Shown here: positions 18,543 through 26,728 of the stretch, piece by piece
How the letters are laid out: each line of letters begins with the position of its first letter
Numbering within the stretch: position 1 is the stretch's first letter
Assembly: GCF_000661955.1 (NCBI RefSeq)
Contig: NZ_CP007597.1
Span: 1,791,605-1,855,604 of the forward strand
DNA from: Stenotrophomonas rhizophila
GTDB taxonomy: Bacteria > Pseudomonadota > Gammaproteobacteria > Xanthomonadales > Xanthomonadaceae
Direction: 5' to 3'
DNA length: 64,000 nucleotides
Notes under the pieces: model-generated
The model's database searches: none
What the model saw: only the letters and a program-made list of their open reading frames with translations
Told to the model about the DNA's origin: nothing
Program-made: the position numbers and the translations under genes

Positions 18543-18632
18543 TGCAGCGCGTACGCACGCTGGCACCGATGCGGGCAGCCACGTAGTCTGAGGCCCGCGT
18601 GGCGTTCAACCTGCACCCAAGGAGTGCCTGAT

Positions 18633-19412
18633 ATGCGACCGTTCCTGGCCCTGATGTTACTGGCGGTGTGTTCCGTACCCGCCGCACATGCCGCTACCGA
18701 TACGCCCGCGGTCAATCCGCTGCTGCTGCAGCCCGCCGGCACGCTTCAGGAGCGCCAGGTCGCCGAGTTGCAGCAGCGCCTGCGCGACTGGCCCCAATTG
18801 CAGCGTTACCGGGATGAGAACGCCGCGTTGGCGGCCCCGGCTCCCGGCACGGCGCGCGTGGTGTTGTTCGGCGATTCCATTACTGAAGGCTGGGGTCGCA
18901 CCGGCAGCGACACCTTCTTCCCCGGCAAGGGCTACCTCAACCGCGGCATCAGCGGGCAGACCACCGCGCAGATGCTGGTGCGCTTCCGCCAGGATGTGAT
19001 CGCGTTGCAGCCGGCGGTGGTGGTGATCCTGGCCGGCACCAACGACATTGCCGGCAATACCGGGGCGGCCACCCAGGCGATGATCGAAGACAACCTGCAG
19101 TCGATGGTGGAACTGGCGCAGGCACACGGCATCGCGGTGGTGCTCAGTTCGGTGCTGCCGGTCAGCGACTACCCGTGGCAGCGCGGCGTGCAGCCGGCGC
19201 CGAAGGTGCGCGCGTTGAATGCAGCGTTGAAGCGGTACGCCAGCACGCACAACGTGGTGTATCTGGATTACCACACGCCCTTGGCCAACCGCGACGGTGG
19301 CTTGGACAAGGCGCTGGCTGCCGACGGCGTGCACCCCACGCCAGCCGGCTATGCGCGGATGGCGCCGCTGGCCGAGGCGGCGATCACCCAGGCGCTGGCG
19401 CGACCGCGCTGA
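18633..19412 (+). CDS. Exported SGNH/GDSL hydrolase
   Basis: The protein of about 259 residues has a signal peptide (cleavage near AHAAT) and the four SGNH blocks: GDSITEG with Ser82, a glycine in block II (RGISGQTT), GTND in block III and DGVHPTPAGY with the catalytic Asp/His. It probably hydrolyses an ester in the periplasm. ATG 18633 is chosen because AAGGAG lies 8 bases before it; a GTG at 18624 overlaps that site. Confidence 0.85.
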   Translation: MRPFLALMLLAVCSVPAAHAATDTPAVNPLLLQPAGTLQERQVAELQQRLRDWPQLQRYRDENAALAAPAPGTARVVLFGDSITEGWGRTGSDTFFPGKGYLNRGISGQTTAQMLVRFRQDVIALQPAVVVILAGTNDIAGNTGAATQAMIEDNLQSMVELAQAHGIAVVLSSVLPVSDYPWQRGVQPAPKVRALNAALKRYASTHNVVYLDYHTPLANRDGGLDKALAADGVHPTPAGYARMAPLAEAAITQALARPR

Positions 19413-19432
19413 ACGACGCGGTCAGGCGTCGT
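19413..19432. terminator. Short hairpin between convergent genes
   Basis: ACGACGC pairs with GCGTCGT around a six-base loop. It overlaps the stop of the thioesterase gene and lies directly after the SGNH hydrolase stop. There is no T tract on the plus strand. Confidence 0.35.
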
Positions 19433-19964
19433 CCTGCTTGAGCGCCGCGTCTGCCGCCAACAGCGCGTCGGCGGCCTTGCTCAGGGGCGGGGAGGGCACG
19501 TCGTCGGCGCCGATGGACTGCATCATCCGGGGCATGTCCACGAACCGGCGCTGGCGGCGGTCGTAGATGCCAGTGACCAGCAGGGCACGGGTAGCGATCT
19601 TCTCCTCGCCCAGCAGCACACGCTGCTCCATGATCACCCGCGTGCCGACCCAGCCCACCAGCCGCGTTTCCAGCGTGAAGCACTGGAAAGGTTTCAGTTC
19701 GCGACGGAACTGAATGGTGCCGGCGCCAACGATCGGCGCCCATTTCTCGCGCAGTGCCACCCGGCCCAGGCCCATCCGCAGGATCAGGTCCAGGCGGCCC
19801 AGATCGAAGATGTTCCAGTAGCGCCCGTTGGTCATGTGCAGGTTGCTGTCCAGGTCATTGGGCAGCACCCGGAACGGCAGCCGTGACACCCCGAACGGGG
19901 CGGCCAGCCGTGGCCGGAAGAAACTGCACAGCAGCAGGTACAGCAGGCGGAACCAGAGATTCAT
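19422..19964 (-). CDS. Acyl-CoA thioesterase-like hot-dog protein
   Basis: The 180-residue protein matches the thioesterase (4HBT-like) pattern: PNDLDSNLHMTNGRYWNIFDLGR is the active-site region with the conserved Asp and the NGRYW turn. Later strands follow (QFRRELKPFQCFTLETRLV). An N-terminal hydrophobic stretch (WFRLLYLLLCSFF) suggests membrane association. It is divergent from a TetR regulator across a 70-base region with repeated motifs, so it is a likely target of that regulator. Confidence 0.8.
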   Translation of the reverse strand: MNLWFRLLYLLLCSFFRPRLAAPFGVSRLPFRVLPNDLDSNLHMTNGRYWNIFDLGRLDLILRMGLGRVALREKWAPIVGAGTIQFRRELKPFQCFTLETRLVGWVGTRVIMEQRVLLGEEKIATRALLVTGIYDRRQRRFVDMPRMMQSIGADDVPSPPLSKAADALLAADAALKQDDA

Positions 19965-19970
19965 GCGGAA

Positions 19971-20015
19971 TATGACGACTGTTATAGTCCCGATACGCTA
20001 ATGTATGACGACCGT
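19971..20015. promoter_or_regulatory. Candidate TetR operator region
   Basis: The direct repeats TATGACGACTGT (19971) and TATGACGACCGT (20004) lie 33 bases apart between the divergent thioesterase and TetR genes. A small dyad, GACT-GTTAT-AGTC, overlaps the first repeat. Their position suggests shared autoregulation, which is an inference. Confidence 0.45.
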
Positions 20016-20034
20016 CTTAGCAAGGAATCGCGCC

Positions 20035-20619
20035 ATGTCGCCTCGCCCTACCGATGCACCCCAGCGCGTGATCGCGGCGGCGGCAGACATGTTGGCGCGG
20101 GTGGGCCTCAATGCCACCAGCATCCGCGAGGTGACCAAGGCCGCCGATGCGCCATTGGGCTCCACGTATCACCATTTCCCGGGCGGCAAGCAGGAGTTGT
20201 TGGCGCGCGCCACCACCCAGGCCGGCGACAAGGTGGATGCTCTGCTCGCCGAACTTTTGCAGGACGGCGCGGAGCCGGGCCTGCAGCAGTTTCTGCAGAT
20301 GTGGCGCGCACGCCTGCTGCGCACGCAGTTTGCTGCCGGCTGCCCGGTGCTGGCGGCTGCTGTGGAAGAACCGGTGGATGCGGTGGCCAGCCAGGCACGC
20401 GGTGCCGCGGCGGCAGTGTTCGCGCAGTGGGAACAGCGCTTGGGCGCTGCGCTGCTGGCGGCCGGCCATGCGCCGGCACAAGCCGCCGCGCAGGCCACGT
20501 TGATCATCGCCAGCGTGGAAGGTGCTGTGGCGATGTGCCGGGCGATGCAGGACATCGCACCGTTCGACCGGGTGGCGGCGCAGCTGCAGACGCTGGTGGC
20601 GTTGCCGGCGCGCGGATGA
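20035..20619 (+). CDS. TetR/AcrR family transcriptional regulator
   Basis: The 194-residue protein has a helix-turn-helix at residues 12-55 (SIREVTKAADAPLGSTYHHF) and a helical ligand domain with the core FAAGCPVLAAAVEEP, which is typical of the LmrA/YxaF-like TetR subgroup. ATG 20035 is supported by AAGGA 8 bases upstream; the frame is open to 20005. It probably represses itself and the divergent thioesterase gene. Confidence 0.87.
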   Translation: MSPRPTDAPQRVIAAAADMLARVGLNATSIREVTKAADAPLGSTYHHFPGGKQELLARATTQAGDKVDALLAELLQDGAEPGLQQFLQMWRARLLRTQFAAGCPVLAAAVEEPVDAVASQARGAAAAVFAQWEQRLGAALLAAGHAPAQAAAQATLIIASVEGAVAMCRAMQDIAPFDRVAAQLQTLVALPARG

Positions 20620-20698
20620 GCACCCGCAAGCGCCGTTGAGCGCGACGCGCCTTTACACTGTCGCCGTGCATTCCGCATTCCACGGCAAGGACGTCCGC

Positions 20699-21079
20699 AT
20701 GCTGCATCACTTGTCCCTTGGGGTCCGCGACCTGGCCGTGGCCGGCGCGTTCTACGACGCTGCGCTGGGCGCGCTGGGGTACCGCCGCGTCTTCGACGAT
20801 GACACCGCGATCGGCTACGGACTGGTCGATGACGAAGACATGCTGTGCCTGAAACTGCGCGACGATGCCGCCGCGCCCGGGCCCGGCTTCCACCTGGCCT
20901 TCAGCGCCCCCACGCGCACCGCGGTGCAGGACTTCCATCGCGCCGCGCTGCAGGCCGGCGGGCATGACAATGGCCCCGCCGGACTGCGACCGGATTACGG
21001 TGACCGCTACTACGCGGCGTTCGTGATCGACCCCGATGGCCATCGCATCGAGGCGGTCACCAAGCAGGTGCAGCCATGA
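20699..21079 (+). CDS. VOC family (glyoxalase-fold) protein
   Basis: The 126-residue protein has two beta-alpha-beta-beta-beta modules. It has the usual ends: HLSLGVRDLAVAGAFYDAAL at the start and FVIDPDGHRIEAVTK at the end. Histidine 3 or 4 and the terminal glutamate are candidate metal ligands. The family includes lyases, dioxygenases and resistance proteins, and the substrate cannot be told. Its stop overlaps the next start (ATGA). Confidence 0.85.
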   Translation: MLHHLSLGVRDLAVAGAFYDAALGALGYRRVFDDDTAIGYGLVDDEDMLCLKLRDDAAAPGPGFHLAFSAPTRTAVQDFHRAALQAGGHDNGPAGLRPDYGDRYYAAFVIDPDGHRIEAVTKQVQP

Positions 21080-21861
21080 ACCGGCGGGTGGTGCGACCGC
21101 CCAGGCCGCTGCTGCTGCCGCTCACCCGCGGCAGCGAAATCGCCCGTGCCCGCCAGCAGCTGCAGCGTGGCGGCTGGCCCCGGCTGCAGATGGCGGTGAT
21201 CGTGATGGTCACTGCCGTGGCGGGCCTGCTGGCTGCACACCTGCTGCGTCTGGGTGGCCTGGATACGATGCTGCTGCGGTATCCGCTGGCCGTGCTGATG
21301 GCCTACCTCACGTTCCTGCTGTTGATGTGGCTATGGCTGCACCTGCGCCGGAATGACGTTGCAGAGGCGGTGATCAACACCGGCGGTGGTGGCGGCTCGT
21401 CGTCGCCCAACACGGGGCCGCAGTGGGGCGGGCAGGGTGGGCAGTCCGGTGGCGGTGGCGCATCGGCGTCCTGGGCGCCGTCGACCCGCACCAGCGCGGA
21501 CACCCCCAGCAGCGACGGGTCACTGCTGGATCTCGCCGACGGCGATGCGGGCGTGCCGGTCATGGCCCTCATCGCGGTACTGGCGATCGCTGCCGGAACG
21601 CTGGTGGCCGCCAGCTGGGTGATCTGGTCCGCGCCGGTGCTGATGGCCGAGCTGCTGGTCGACACCGCCATTGCCGGGGGCCTGTACCGGCGCATGCAGG
21701 GCATGCGCGCGCAGGGCTGGTGGCGGCTGTGCCTGGCCCATACCTTCTGGCCGCTGATCGGCGTGCTGGTGTTTTCCGCCGGGCTGGGCTGGGTGGCGCA
21801 GGAAATCGCGCCCCACGCAGACACCCTGGCCGATGTACTGCAGACGGTGCGCGGCAAATGA
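21076..21861 (+). CDS. Membrane protein with glycine-rich loop, unknown
   Basis: The 261-residue protein has about four hydrophobic segments in two pairs (residues 40-60 and 70-95, then 160-190 and 215-240). They are separated by a loop rich in Gly and Ser (GGGGGSSSPNTGPQWGGQGG). A double-arginine stretch precedes the first helix. No family recognised. It overlaps the VOC gene and the next gene by 4 bases each, so the three form one translationally coupled unit. Confidence 0.65.
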   Translation: MNRRVVRPPRPLLLPLTRGSEIARARQQLQRGGWPRLQMAVIVMVTAVAGLLAAHLLRLGGLDTMLLRYPLAVLMAYLTFLLLMWLWLHLRRNDVAEAVINTGGGGGSSSPNTGPQWGGQGGQSGGGGASASWAPSTRTSADTPSSDGSLLDLADGDAGVPVMALIAVLAIAAGTLVAASWVIWSAPVLMAELLVDTAIAGGLYRRMQGMRAQGWWRLCLAHTFWPLIGVLVFSAGLGWVAQEIAPHADTLADVLQTVRGK

Positions 21862-22229
21862 GCCTGCTGCAACGCGCATTGGCCGGTGCCACCGGCGGCA
21901 TCGCCGGGGTGGGCGCACTGGTGATCGGGCTGGCCTGCAGCGGCATCACCGCGGTGCTGGTCACGGCGATGGGCGCTGCACTGCTGCCGCGCCTGTTGGC
22001 GCCGTTGCTCGAGGCGGGCATGGCACCGTCGGCACTTTCCGCTGCCTTCGTCAGCACCTACCCGTGGGTCTGGACAGGCCCGGTGCTGGTGGTGCTGGTG
22101 GCGGTGTTCGGTGGCGGGCTGCGCTACTGGTTGGCCGGCGTGGTGGGGATGGTCAGCATGCTGCTGTGGGGCAGCTTTGCGGTGCTGGCCATGTATTTGT
22201 CGCTGTTCTCGCAGGCCGCTGCGATCTGA
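21858..22229 (+). CDS. Small membrane protein, unknown
   Basis: The 123-residue protein has about three to four membrane segments (GGIAGVGALVIGLACSGI, WTGPVLVVLVAVFGGGL, VSMLLWGSFAVLAMYLSLF). Its ATG overlaps the preceding stop (ATGA), so it probably works with the preceding membrane protein. No family recognised. Confidence 0.6.
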   Translation: MSLLQRALAGATGGIAGVGALVIGLACSGITAVLVTAMGAALLPRLLAPLLEAGMAPSALSAAFVSTYPWVWTGPVLVVLVAVFGGGLRYWLAGVVGMVSMLLWGSFAVLAMYLSLFSQAAAI

Positions 22230-22245
22230 ACCACCGCTCGCCAAG

Positions 22246-22271
22246 GGCCAGCAACGCTGCCGTTGCTGGCC
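22246..22271. terminator. Bidirectional hairpin between convergent genes
   Basis: GGCCAGCAACG pairs with CGTTGCTGGCC around CTGC. It sits between the end of the membrane-protein operon and the end of the TonB-dependent receptor gene. Confidence 0.6.
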
Positions 22272-22278
22272 GGCCCGA

Positions 22279-24387
22279 TCAGTCGAAGCGCCAGCGCAGG
22301 CCGGCGTACACCCCGCGGCCTTCGCCCGGGGTGGAGCGGGCCACGTCCTTGCCGGCATCGTTGTAGCCCGGCGTCACCGTCGCCGCGTAGTGGCGGTCGC
22401 CGATGTTGCGCATCTCCGCCCACGCCTGCCAGCGCCCGCTGGGTGCATCAAACCCGACCCGGCTGCCGACGATGGCGTGGCTGTCGGCGCGGACGCTGTT
22501 GGCGTAGTCCACGAACATCGCCGAGGCGTACTCGGTGTTGAGCGCGGCGTAGAAACCGGTGGGGTGGTCGTAGCGCAGCTCGGCCTGGTAGTAGTGGCGG
22601 GGCAGGCCGGGCAGGCGGTTGCTGCCGAACAGCGCGTCATCGCGGTAGCGGAAGTCGCTGAAGGTGTAGGCCTGGCGCAACGACAGGCGGCCATCGCGCC
22701 CTTGCCACAGCGTGCTGTCCAGCCCGGCTTCCAGACCACGGTGCACGGTGGGGCTGGCGTTGTTCTCGGCCACGAACAGGTTCGGTACCGGCACCACTTC
22801 CACGGTGAGCAGTTCATGCAGCACGCGGGCGTAGTAGCCGGTGAGCTCCCACCGGCCGAGCACGCTGTCGCCGCGCGCACCCAGTTCCAGCGTGGTGGCG
22901 GTCTGGTTGTCCAGCTGCACCGGCGCGCGCTGGCGACCGGTGGATGCACCGTTGCCTGCCGCGAAATACTGGTTCGAGCCCCAGATCATCGACCACGGGT
23001 GCGCCGGCTCCACCGACCGGCTCAGGTTGCCGAACCACTGTGTCTGCGGGGTCTGCTGCCAGGTGAAGCCCAGCCGCGGCGCATAGTCCCACTGGTGCTC
23101 GCGCAGGCGTTCGGGCGTGGCCGGCCAGGTCACCTGCACATCGCGGCGGGTGTTGATCAGCGCCAGCCCGGTCTGCAGGTGCAGCGCGTCGGTGAGGGCC
23201 AGGTCGTTGCCGATGTGCAGCGTGCTGTCGGTGCCGTGGTGCGAGAAATCGCGCGTATGCGTGCCGGCGGCATAGCCGTTGCTGGCAAAGCGCAGCGTCT
23301 CGCGCACGTCCGCGTCCAGATCGTGGGTGACGCGCAGGCCCAGCGTGGTCACGCTGGTGCGGCCCAACAGCAGGTGGCGGTGGCGGTAGTCCACGGTGGC
23401 GTTGAGGTTGCTGTAGTCCAGCTGCTGCCGGTACAGGCTTTCGTTCAAGTCCATCGGGTACTTGTGATACACCAGCCCGGCCTGCAGCGAGGACGCTTCG
23501 TCGATCTGCCAGGTGGTCATGTTGCCGATCCAGGTGCTGCCCGGCTGCGGACGGCGTGCGTCGATGGCCAGGTTGGCCGGATTGGCTGCACGCGGATCGT
23601 TGCGGATCTGGTCGCGGGTCAGGCGCCCGGGCGTTTCGTGATTGGTCTCGCGGTAACGCACGAAGAAGCGCGTTTCCAGGGTCGGGGTGATCTGCCAGCC
23701 CAGGTTGGCCATCGCGCCCTTGCCGTCACTGGCGGCGTGGCGCTGGTAGCCGTCCGATTCGGTATCGGTGTAGGCCAGGTAGTAGTCGACATCGCCGCTC
23801 ACCCCGCCATAGCCGACGCTGCGCTTCTGGTACCCGCGGCTGCCTGCTTCGTACTGCAGCTCCAGCCCGGCCGAATCGCGTCCGCTGCGGCTCACGTAGT
23901 TGATCGCACCGCCCAGCGCCAACGCACCGCGCTCGAACCCGTTGGCACCGCGCAGCACCTCGGCCCGGCTCAACCACAGCGGTTCAAGCAGCTCATACGG
24001 CGTGCCACCGGGGCCGCTCAACGGCAGCCCATCCAGCGACACCGCAACGCCCGACGCATGCGCGCCCGGGCCCCGGTTGATGCCCGAGCCACGGATGGAC
24101 ACCTTGGCGCCTTCGTTGCCCGGCGACTGCGCACTGATACCGGGCTGGTAGGCCAGCACATCGGCACTGGTGGACAGCCGGCCGTCGGCCTTGGTCAGGT
24201 CCACCACATTGCTGGCGCCGGGAACGCGCTTGAGCGTGGCACGGGCATGCTCGGCCTCGCTGGCGGCGGTGACATTGACCGCGTCCAGGGTGGTGGCCTG
24301 GGGGGCGGCGTGGGCGGCATCGGAAAGGCCGAGGGCGACGGCCAGGAACAGCAGGGTCGGGCAGGGGCGGTACGGCGAAAGCGACAT
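22279..24387 (-). CDS. TonB-dependent outer-membrane receptor
   Basis: The 702-residue protein has a signal peptide (cleavage near AHAAPQA), a candidate TonB box (TTLDAVNVTA), a plug domain (DVLAYQPGISAQ, IRGSGINRGPG, EVLRGANGF, GGAINYVSRSG) and a 22-strand-type barrel. The end (VYAGLRWRFD) is close to the usual aromatic C-terminus. The plug resembles ferric-siderophore receptors of the FecA/FhuA type. Neither a cytoplasmic-membrane transporter nor a clear Fur box is adjacent, so the ligand is unknown. Confidence 0.9.
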   Translation of the reverse strand: MSLSPYRPCPTLLFLAVALGLSDAAHAAPQATTLDAVNVTAASEAEHARATLKRVPGASNVVDLTKADGRLSTSADVLAYQPGISAQSPGNEGAKVSIRGSGINRGPGAHASGVAVSLDGLPLSGPGGTPYELLEPLWLSRAEVLRGANGFERGALALGGAINYVSRSGRDSAGLELQYEAGSRGYQKRSVGYGGVSGDVDYYLAYTDTESDGYQRHAASDGKGAMANLGWQITPTLETRFFVRYRETNHETPGRLTRDQIRNDPRAANPANLAIDARRPQPGSTWIGNMTTWQIDEASSLQAGLVYHKYPMDLNESLYRQQLDYSNLNATVDYRHRHLLLGRTSVTTLGLRVTHDLDADVRETLRFASNGYAAGTHTRDFSHHGTDSTLHIGNDLALTDALHLQTGLALINTRRDVQVTWPATPERLREHQWDYAPRLGFTWQQTPQTQWFGNLSRSVEPAHPWSMIWGSNQYFAAGNGASTGRQRAPVQLDNQTATTLELGARGDSVLGRWELTGYYARVLHELLTVEVVPVPNLFVAENNASPTVHRGLEAGLDSTLWQGRDGRLSLRQAYTFSDFRYRDDALFGSNRLPGLPRHYYQAELRYDHPTGFYAALNTEYASAMFVDYANSVRADSHAIVGSRVGFDAPSGRWQAWAEMRNIGDRHYAATVTPGYNDAGKDVARSTPGEGRGVYAGLRWRFD

Positions 24388-24493
24388 GCGTAAGGGCTGT
24401 AAACCAAAAAGATGGCGCGCAAGTTAACAGGTATGGCGCAGCGCGTCACCCGTCCGTGCCGTACGGCCGCAAGAGGCGCCTGCTCCGACACCG

Positions 24494-24518
24494 GTAGAGC
24501 CGACCGTTGGTCGGCTGC
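24494..24518. repeat. Single REP/SMAG palindrome
   Basis: GTAGAGCCGACCGTTGGTCG begins a palindrome with a GTAG head and a GCTGC end. It sits between the TonB-dependent receptor start and the nuclease gene. Confidence 0.8.
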
Positions 24519-24571
24519 TCTTCGTTCCGAAGCCCGTGAACCCGCATGCGATCGACTAGAGGTTGCCGCTT

Positions 24572-25372
24572 TCAGCCGCGACAAGCGGGAAAGCGACTGC
24601 AGCCCATGAATACGTCACCGGTTCTGCGATTACGACGTTCCACCATCGGGGCGCTGCAGCGTTTGCAGGTCAACACCTCCGAGGCAGGTGCCGAGTCTGT
24701 CAGCACCGGCTCGATCCTTGCGGCAGGCATCGCCGTCCCACGTGCCTGCACCTTCTGAATCATTCCCAAGAGGTCCTCACCCGCAACCAGCGTGATGGGC
24801 TTTCCGACAATGAAGGTCTGCGCGTCGCGGGTGAAGCCCCCGCTGCTGACAATCAGCACGGCGTCTGCGCGGTGGTGCGCCAGCAGGCCATACATTTCGC
24901 GCACCACCGACACGCCCACCTGCTGGCGCCGCCATTGTTTGCATTGCACCAGCGTGCGTTTGCCATCGCGGCGCAGGACCAGGTCAATGCCGCCGTCGGC
25001 ACCGCCCAAGCCGGTTTCCTCGACGGTATAGCCCTGTCGCCGGTAGGCTTCGCCGACCAGCCGTTCGAAGTCACGCCATCCGTTGCTGGAAAGACTCTCC
25101 AGCCCGGTGCGCGTGTCCAGCAACCGGCGCCGTCGACGCGCGCCAGCCCATGACACCACCGCCGCCACCAGGCAGAGCCCCAGCCACAGCCATGCAACCG
25201 CCGCTTGTGCTGCTATGCCGGCAATCAACGCGGTCGGGGTGCCAGTGGTGCGCTCGTGCCACTGCGGGGCGAGCATGCGCAATGCGGCGAAGCCGAGCGC
25301 GCCTGCGCCAACATTGACGTACCACGGCCATGTGGCCATGACGTCGCTAAGATGCGTGCGCCTGCGTCCCAT
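24572..25372 (-). CDS. Membrane-anchored Mrr-like restriction endonuclease with zinc finger
   Basis: The 266-residue protein has two N-terminal membrane segments (about 17-35 and 47-77), then an Mrr/PD-(D/E)XK nuclease domain with GADGGIDLVLRRDG and LVQCKQW (Asp130, Gln143, Lys145). A C-terminal topoisomerase-type zinc finger (Cys236, Cys239, Cys258, Cys264) follows. Mrr relatives cut modified or damaged DNA; a membrane anchor suggests action on incoming DNA or another envelope-linked role, which is an inference. A strong GGAGG ribosome-binding site precedes the ATG. No methyltransferase is nearby. Confidence 0.83.
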   Translation of the reverse strand: MGRRRTHLSDVMATWPWYVNVGAGALGFAALRMLAPQWHERTTGTPTALIAGIAAQAAVAWLWLGLCLVAAVVSWAGARRRRRLLDTRTGLESLSSNGWRDFERLVGEAYRRQGYTVEETGLGGADGGIDLVLRRDGKRTLVQCKQWRRQQVGVSVVREMYGLLAHHRADAVLIVSSGGFTRDAQTFIVGKPITLVAGEDLLGMIQKVQARGTAMPAARIEPVLTDSAPASEVLTCKRCSAPMVERRNRRTGDVFMGCSRFPACRG

Positions 25373-25515
25373 GCGTCCCTCCTCCTGTGTGCATGGACAT
25401 TGTAGGCCGGGCCGGCACGAGCTTGGCGCGCACGTTTGGCAGTCGCATGCGACTGTACGTAGGGCAGTTCGGTTAAGGCTCTTCTACCCTTTCGTTAGCG
25501 ATCGGTGGTCTGTGT

Positions 25516-25950
25516 TCACGCTGGACACTTCCTGCCTTTCACCTTCTTCATTAGCCCGGCCACCATGTCCCTGGCCAAACGATCGGGACCGCCACCAAAG
25601 TTCAGTACCCGCTTCTCGCGCCACACTTCTTGTCCTTGTTTGTCCCGGCAGATGGCGTAGACGGTTTCGAAATACTGCGCGACGTTGATTTCCACTTCGA
25701 CCAATCCCACCAGCCGTGGATCATTGCGGGTGAGGTCTGTAGCGTCTACCAAACCGATATCGAGCGCTGTGGCGCGCACACCGAGGACTTTTGCGATGTC
25801 TGCGGCAGCCCACGAATAGCCGGGCGTGGAAATGACCAACACCGACTTATCCGGGAAGGTTCTGTCCTGAGCTTGCGCATGCGAAGAAAACAGCAAGGTC
25901 GCCAATATCAGCGTGGTTGACGTAGTCCGGCTCGTGATCATGGTTCGCAC
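25516..25950 (-). CDS. Exported protein, unknown
   Basis: The 144-residue product has a signal peptide (TLILATLLFSSHAQAQ). The mature domain reads SVLVISTPGYSWAAADIAKVLG, then VEVEINVAQYFETVYAICRD, with two cysteines. The alternating strands suggest a small periplasmic alpha/beta protein. No family recognised. GC in one counted line is 58%, somewhat below the neighbours. Confidence 0.6.
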   Translation of the reverse strand: MRTMITSRTTSTTLILATLLFSSHAQAQDRTFPDKSVLVISTPGYSWAAADIAKVLGVRATALDIGLVDATDLTRNDPRLVGLVEVEINVAQYFETVYAICRDKQGQEVWREKRVLNFGGGPDRLARDMVAGLMKKVKGRKCPA

Positions 25951-26126
25951 AATTTGTCCCCCTGTGAGCGTGGTGGCCTGCTTGACGCTGATGTGAAGCG
26001 TGACTGTGGAATCCGGCCATACATTACTCCGGGTGACACGTCATTGCCGAATAGGGTCAACCGGCGGGCGATCAATGGAGGTTTCCGCGATACTTGAAAA
26101 CGAAATGACCAGAACAGGAGAACCAG

Positions 26127-26540
26127 TTGGCCAAGCAAGGCGAATTCAAGAAACTGCTGGAGTACCTGCAGAAGATTCCGGCCATGTCGGCCTCGCCGAT
26201 GCACTGGGGCAGGGGCGAGGATAGGACCTGGTACGTGGGGTTCGCGCTGGATCTTGCGCATCCGCTGGCCTGGAGTGCCGTGCAGGAGCTTGCGTATGTG
26301 GTTAACGGGTTGTCGGTGACCGAAGCGCTGCCGACGACGTTCATGCCCGTCGCGCCGCCGCCGTACCTCAATGGCCCGGCCAGCGAGTTCCTGTCATGGC
26401 GGATTCAATCCAGTGACCCGGGGTTCTCGCCGGACGATCTGCTGGGTTGGCTGGAGGGGCGATTGCCACAGCCGGTGGAGGATGTGGCGAAGTGGATGCC
26501 GTCGTTCAATTGGGACGGTGACGTGCCGTTGGACGATTAG
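26127..26540 (+). CDS. Conserved hypothetical cytoplasmic protein
   Basis: The 137-residue ORF begins with TTG, supported by AGGAG 6 bases upstream. It has no signal peptide. It is rich in Trp and Pro (MHWGRGEDRTWYVGF, PLAWSAVQELAYVVNG) and acidic at the end (FNWDGDVPLDD). I do not recognise the function. REP elements begin 10 bases after the stop. Confidence 0.6.
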   Translation: MAKQGEFKKLLEYLQKIPAMSASPMHWGRGEDRTWYVGFALDLAHPLAWSAVQELAYVVNGLSVTEALPTTFMPVAPPPYLNGPASEFLSWRIQSSDPGFSPDDLLGWLEGRLPQPVEDVAKWMPSFNWDGDVPLDD

Positions 26541-26550
26541 GCAACAGGGG

Positions 26551-26574
26551 CAGCCGGGCAGAGCCCGGCTCTAC
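26551..26574. repeat. REP/SMAG palindrome
   Basis: CAGCCGGGCAGAGCCCGGCT followed by CTAC is the same element type as the clusters near the RAYT gene, in inverted orientation. Confidence 0.85.
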
Positions 26575-26584
26575 GCGGCCCGCG

Positions 26585-26728
26585 GTAGATCCCGACCGTT
26601 GGTCGGGACGCATCAGGAGCGGTAGGTCCGACCGTTGGTCGCGACGCATCCGGAGCGGTAGGTCCCGACCGTTGGTCGGGACGCATCAGGCGCGGTAGAT
26701 CCCGACCGTTGGTCGGGACGCATCTGGA
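26585..26728. repeat. Four tandem copies of a 36-37 bp GTAG palindrome unit
   Basis: GTAG heads lie at 26585, 26622, 26658 and 26695, a period of 36-37 bases. Each unit carries the dyad CCCGACC-GTT-GGTCGGG and an ACGCATC tail. The second copy has mismatches (a lost C and GTCGCGAC). The array ends at the hutU stop codon. Confidence 0.9.

Noticed and set aside
22111..24393. Open plus-strand frame of 760 codons opposite the TonB-dependent receptor
   Set aside because: It is a GC-bias shadow: rich in His, Gln, Val and Arg with no motif, while the other strand encodes a clear receptor.
26585..26728. Possible CRISPR array
   Set aside because: The units repeat along their whole length without variable spacers, each is a palindrome with a GTAG head, and no cas gene is present.
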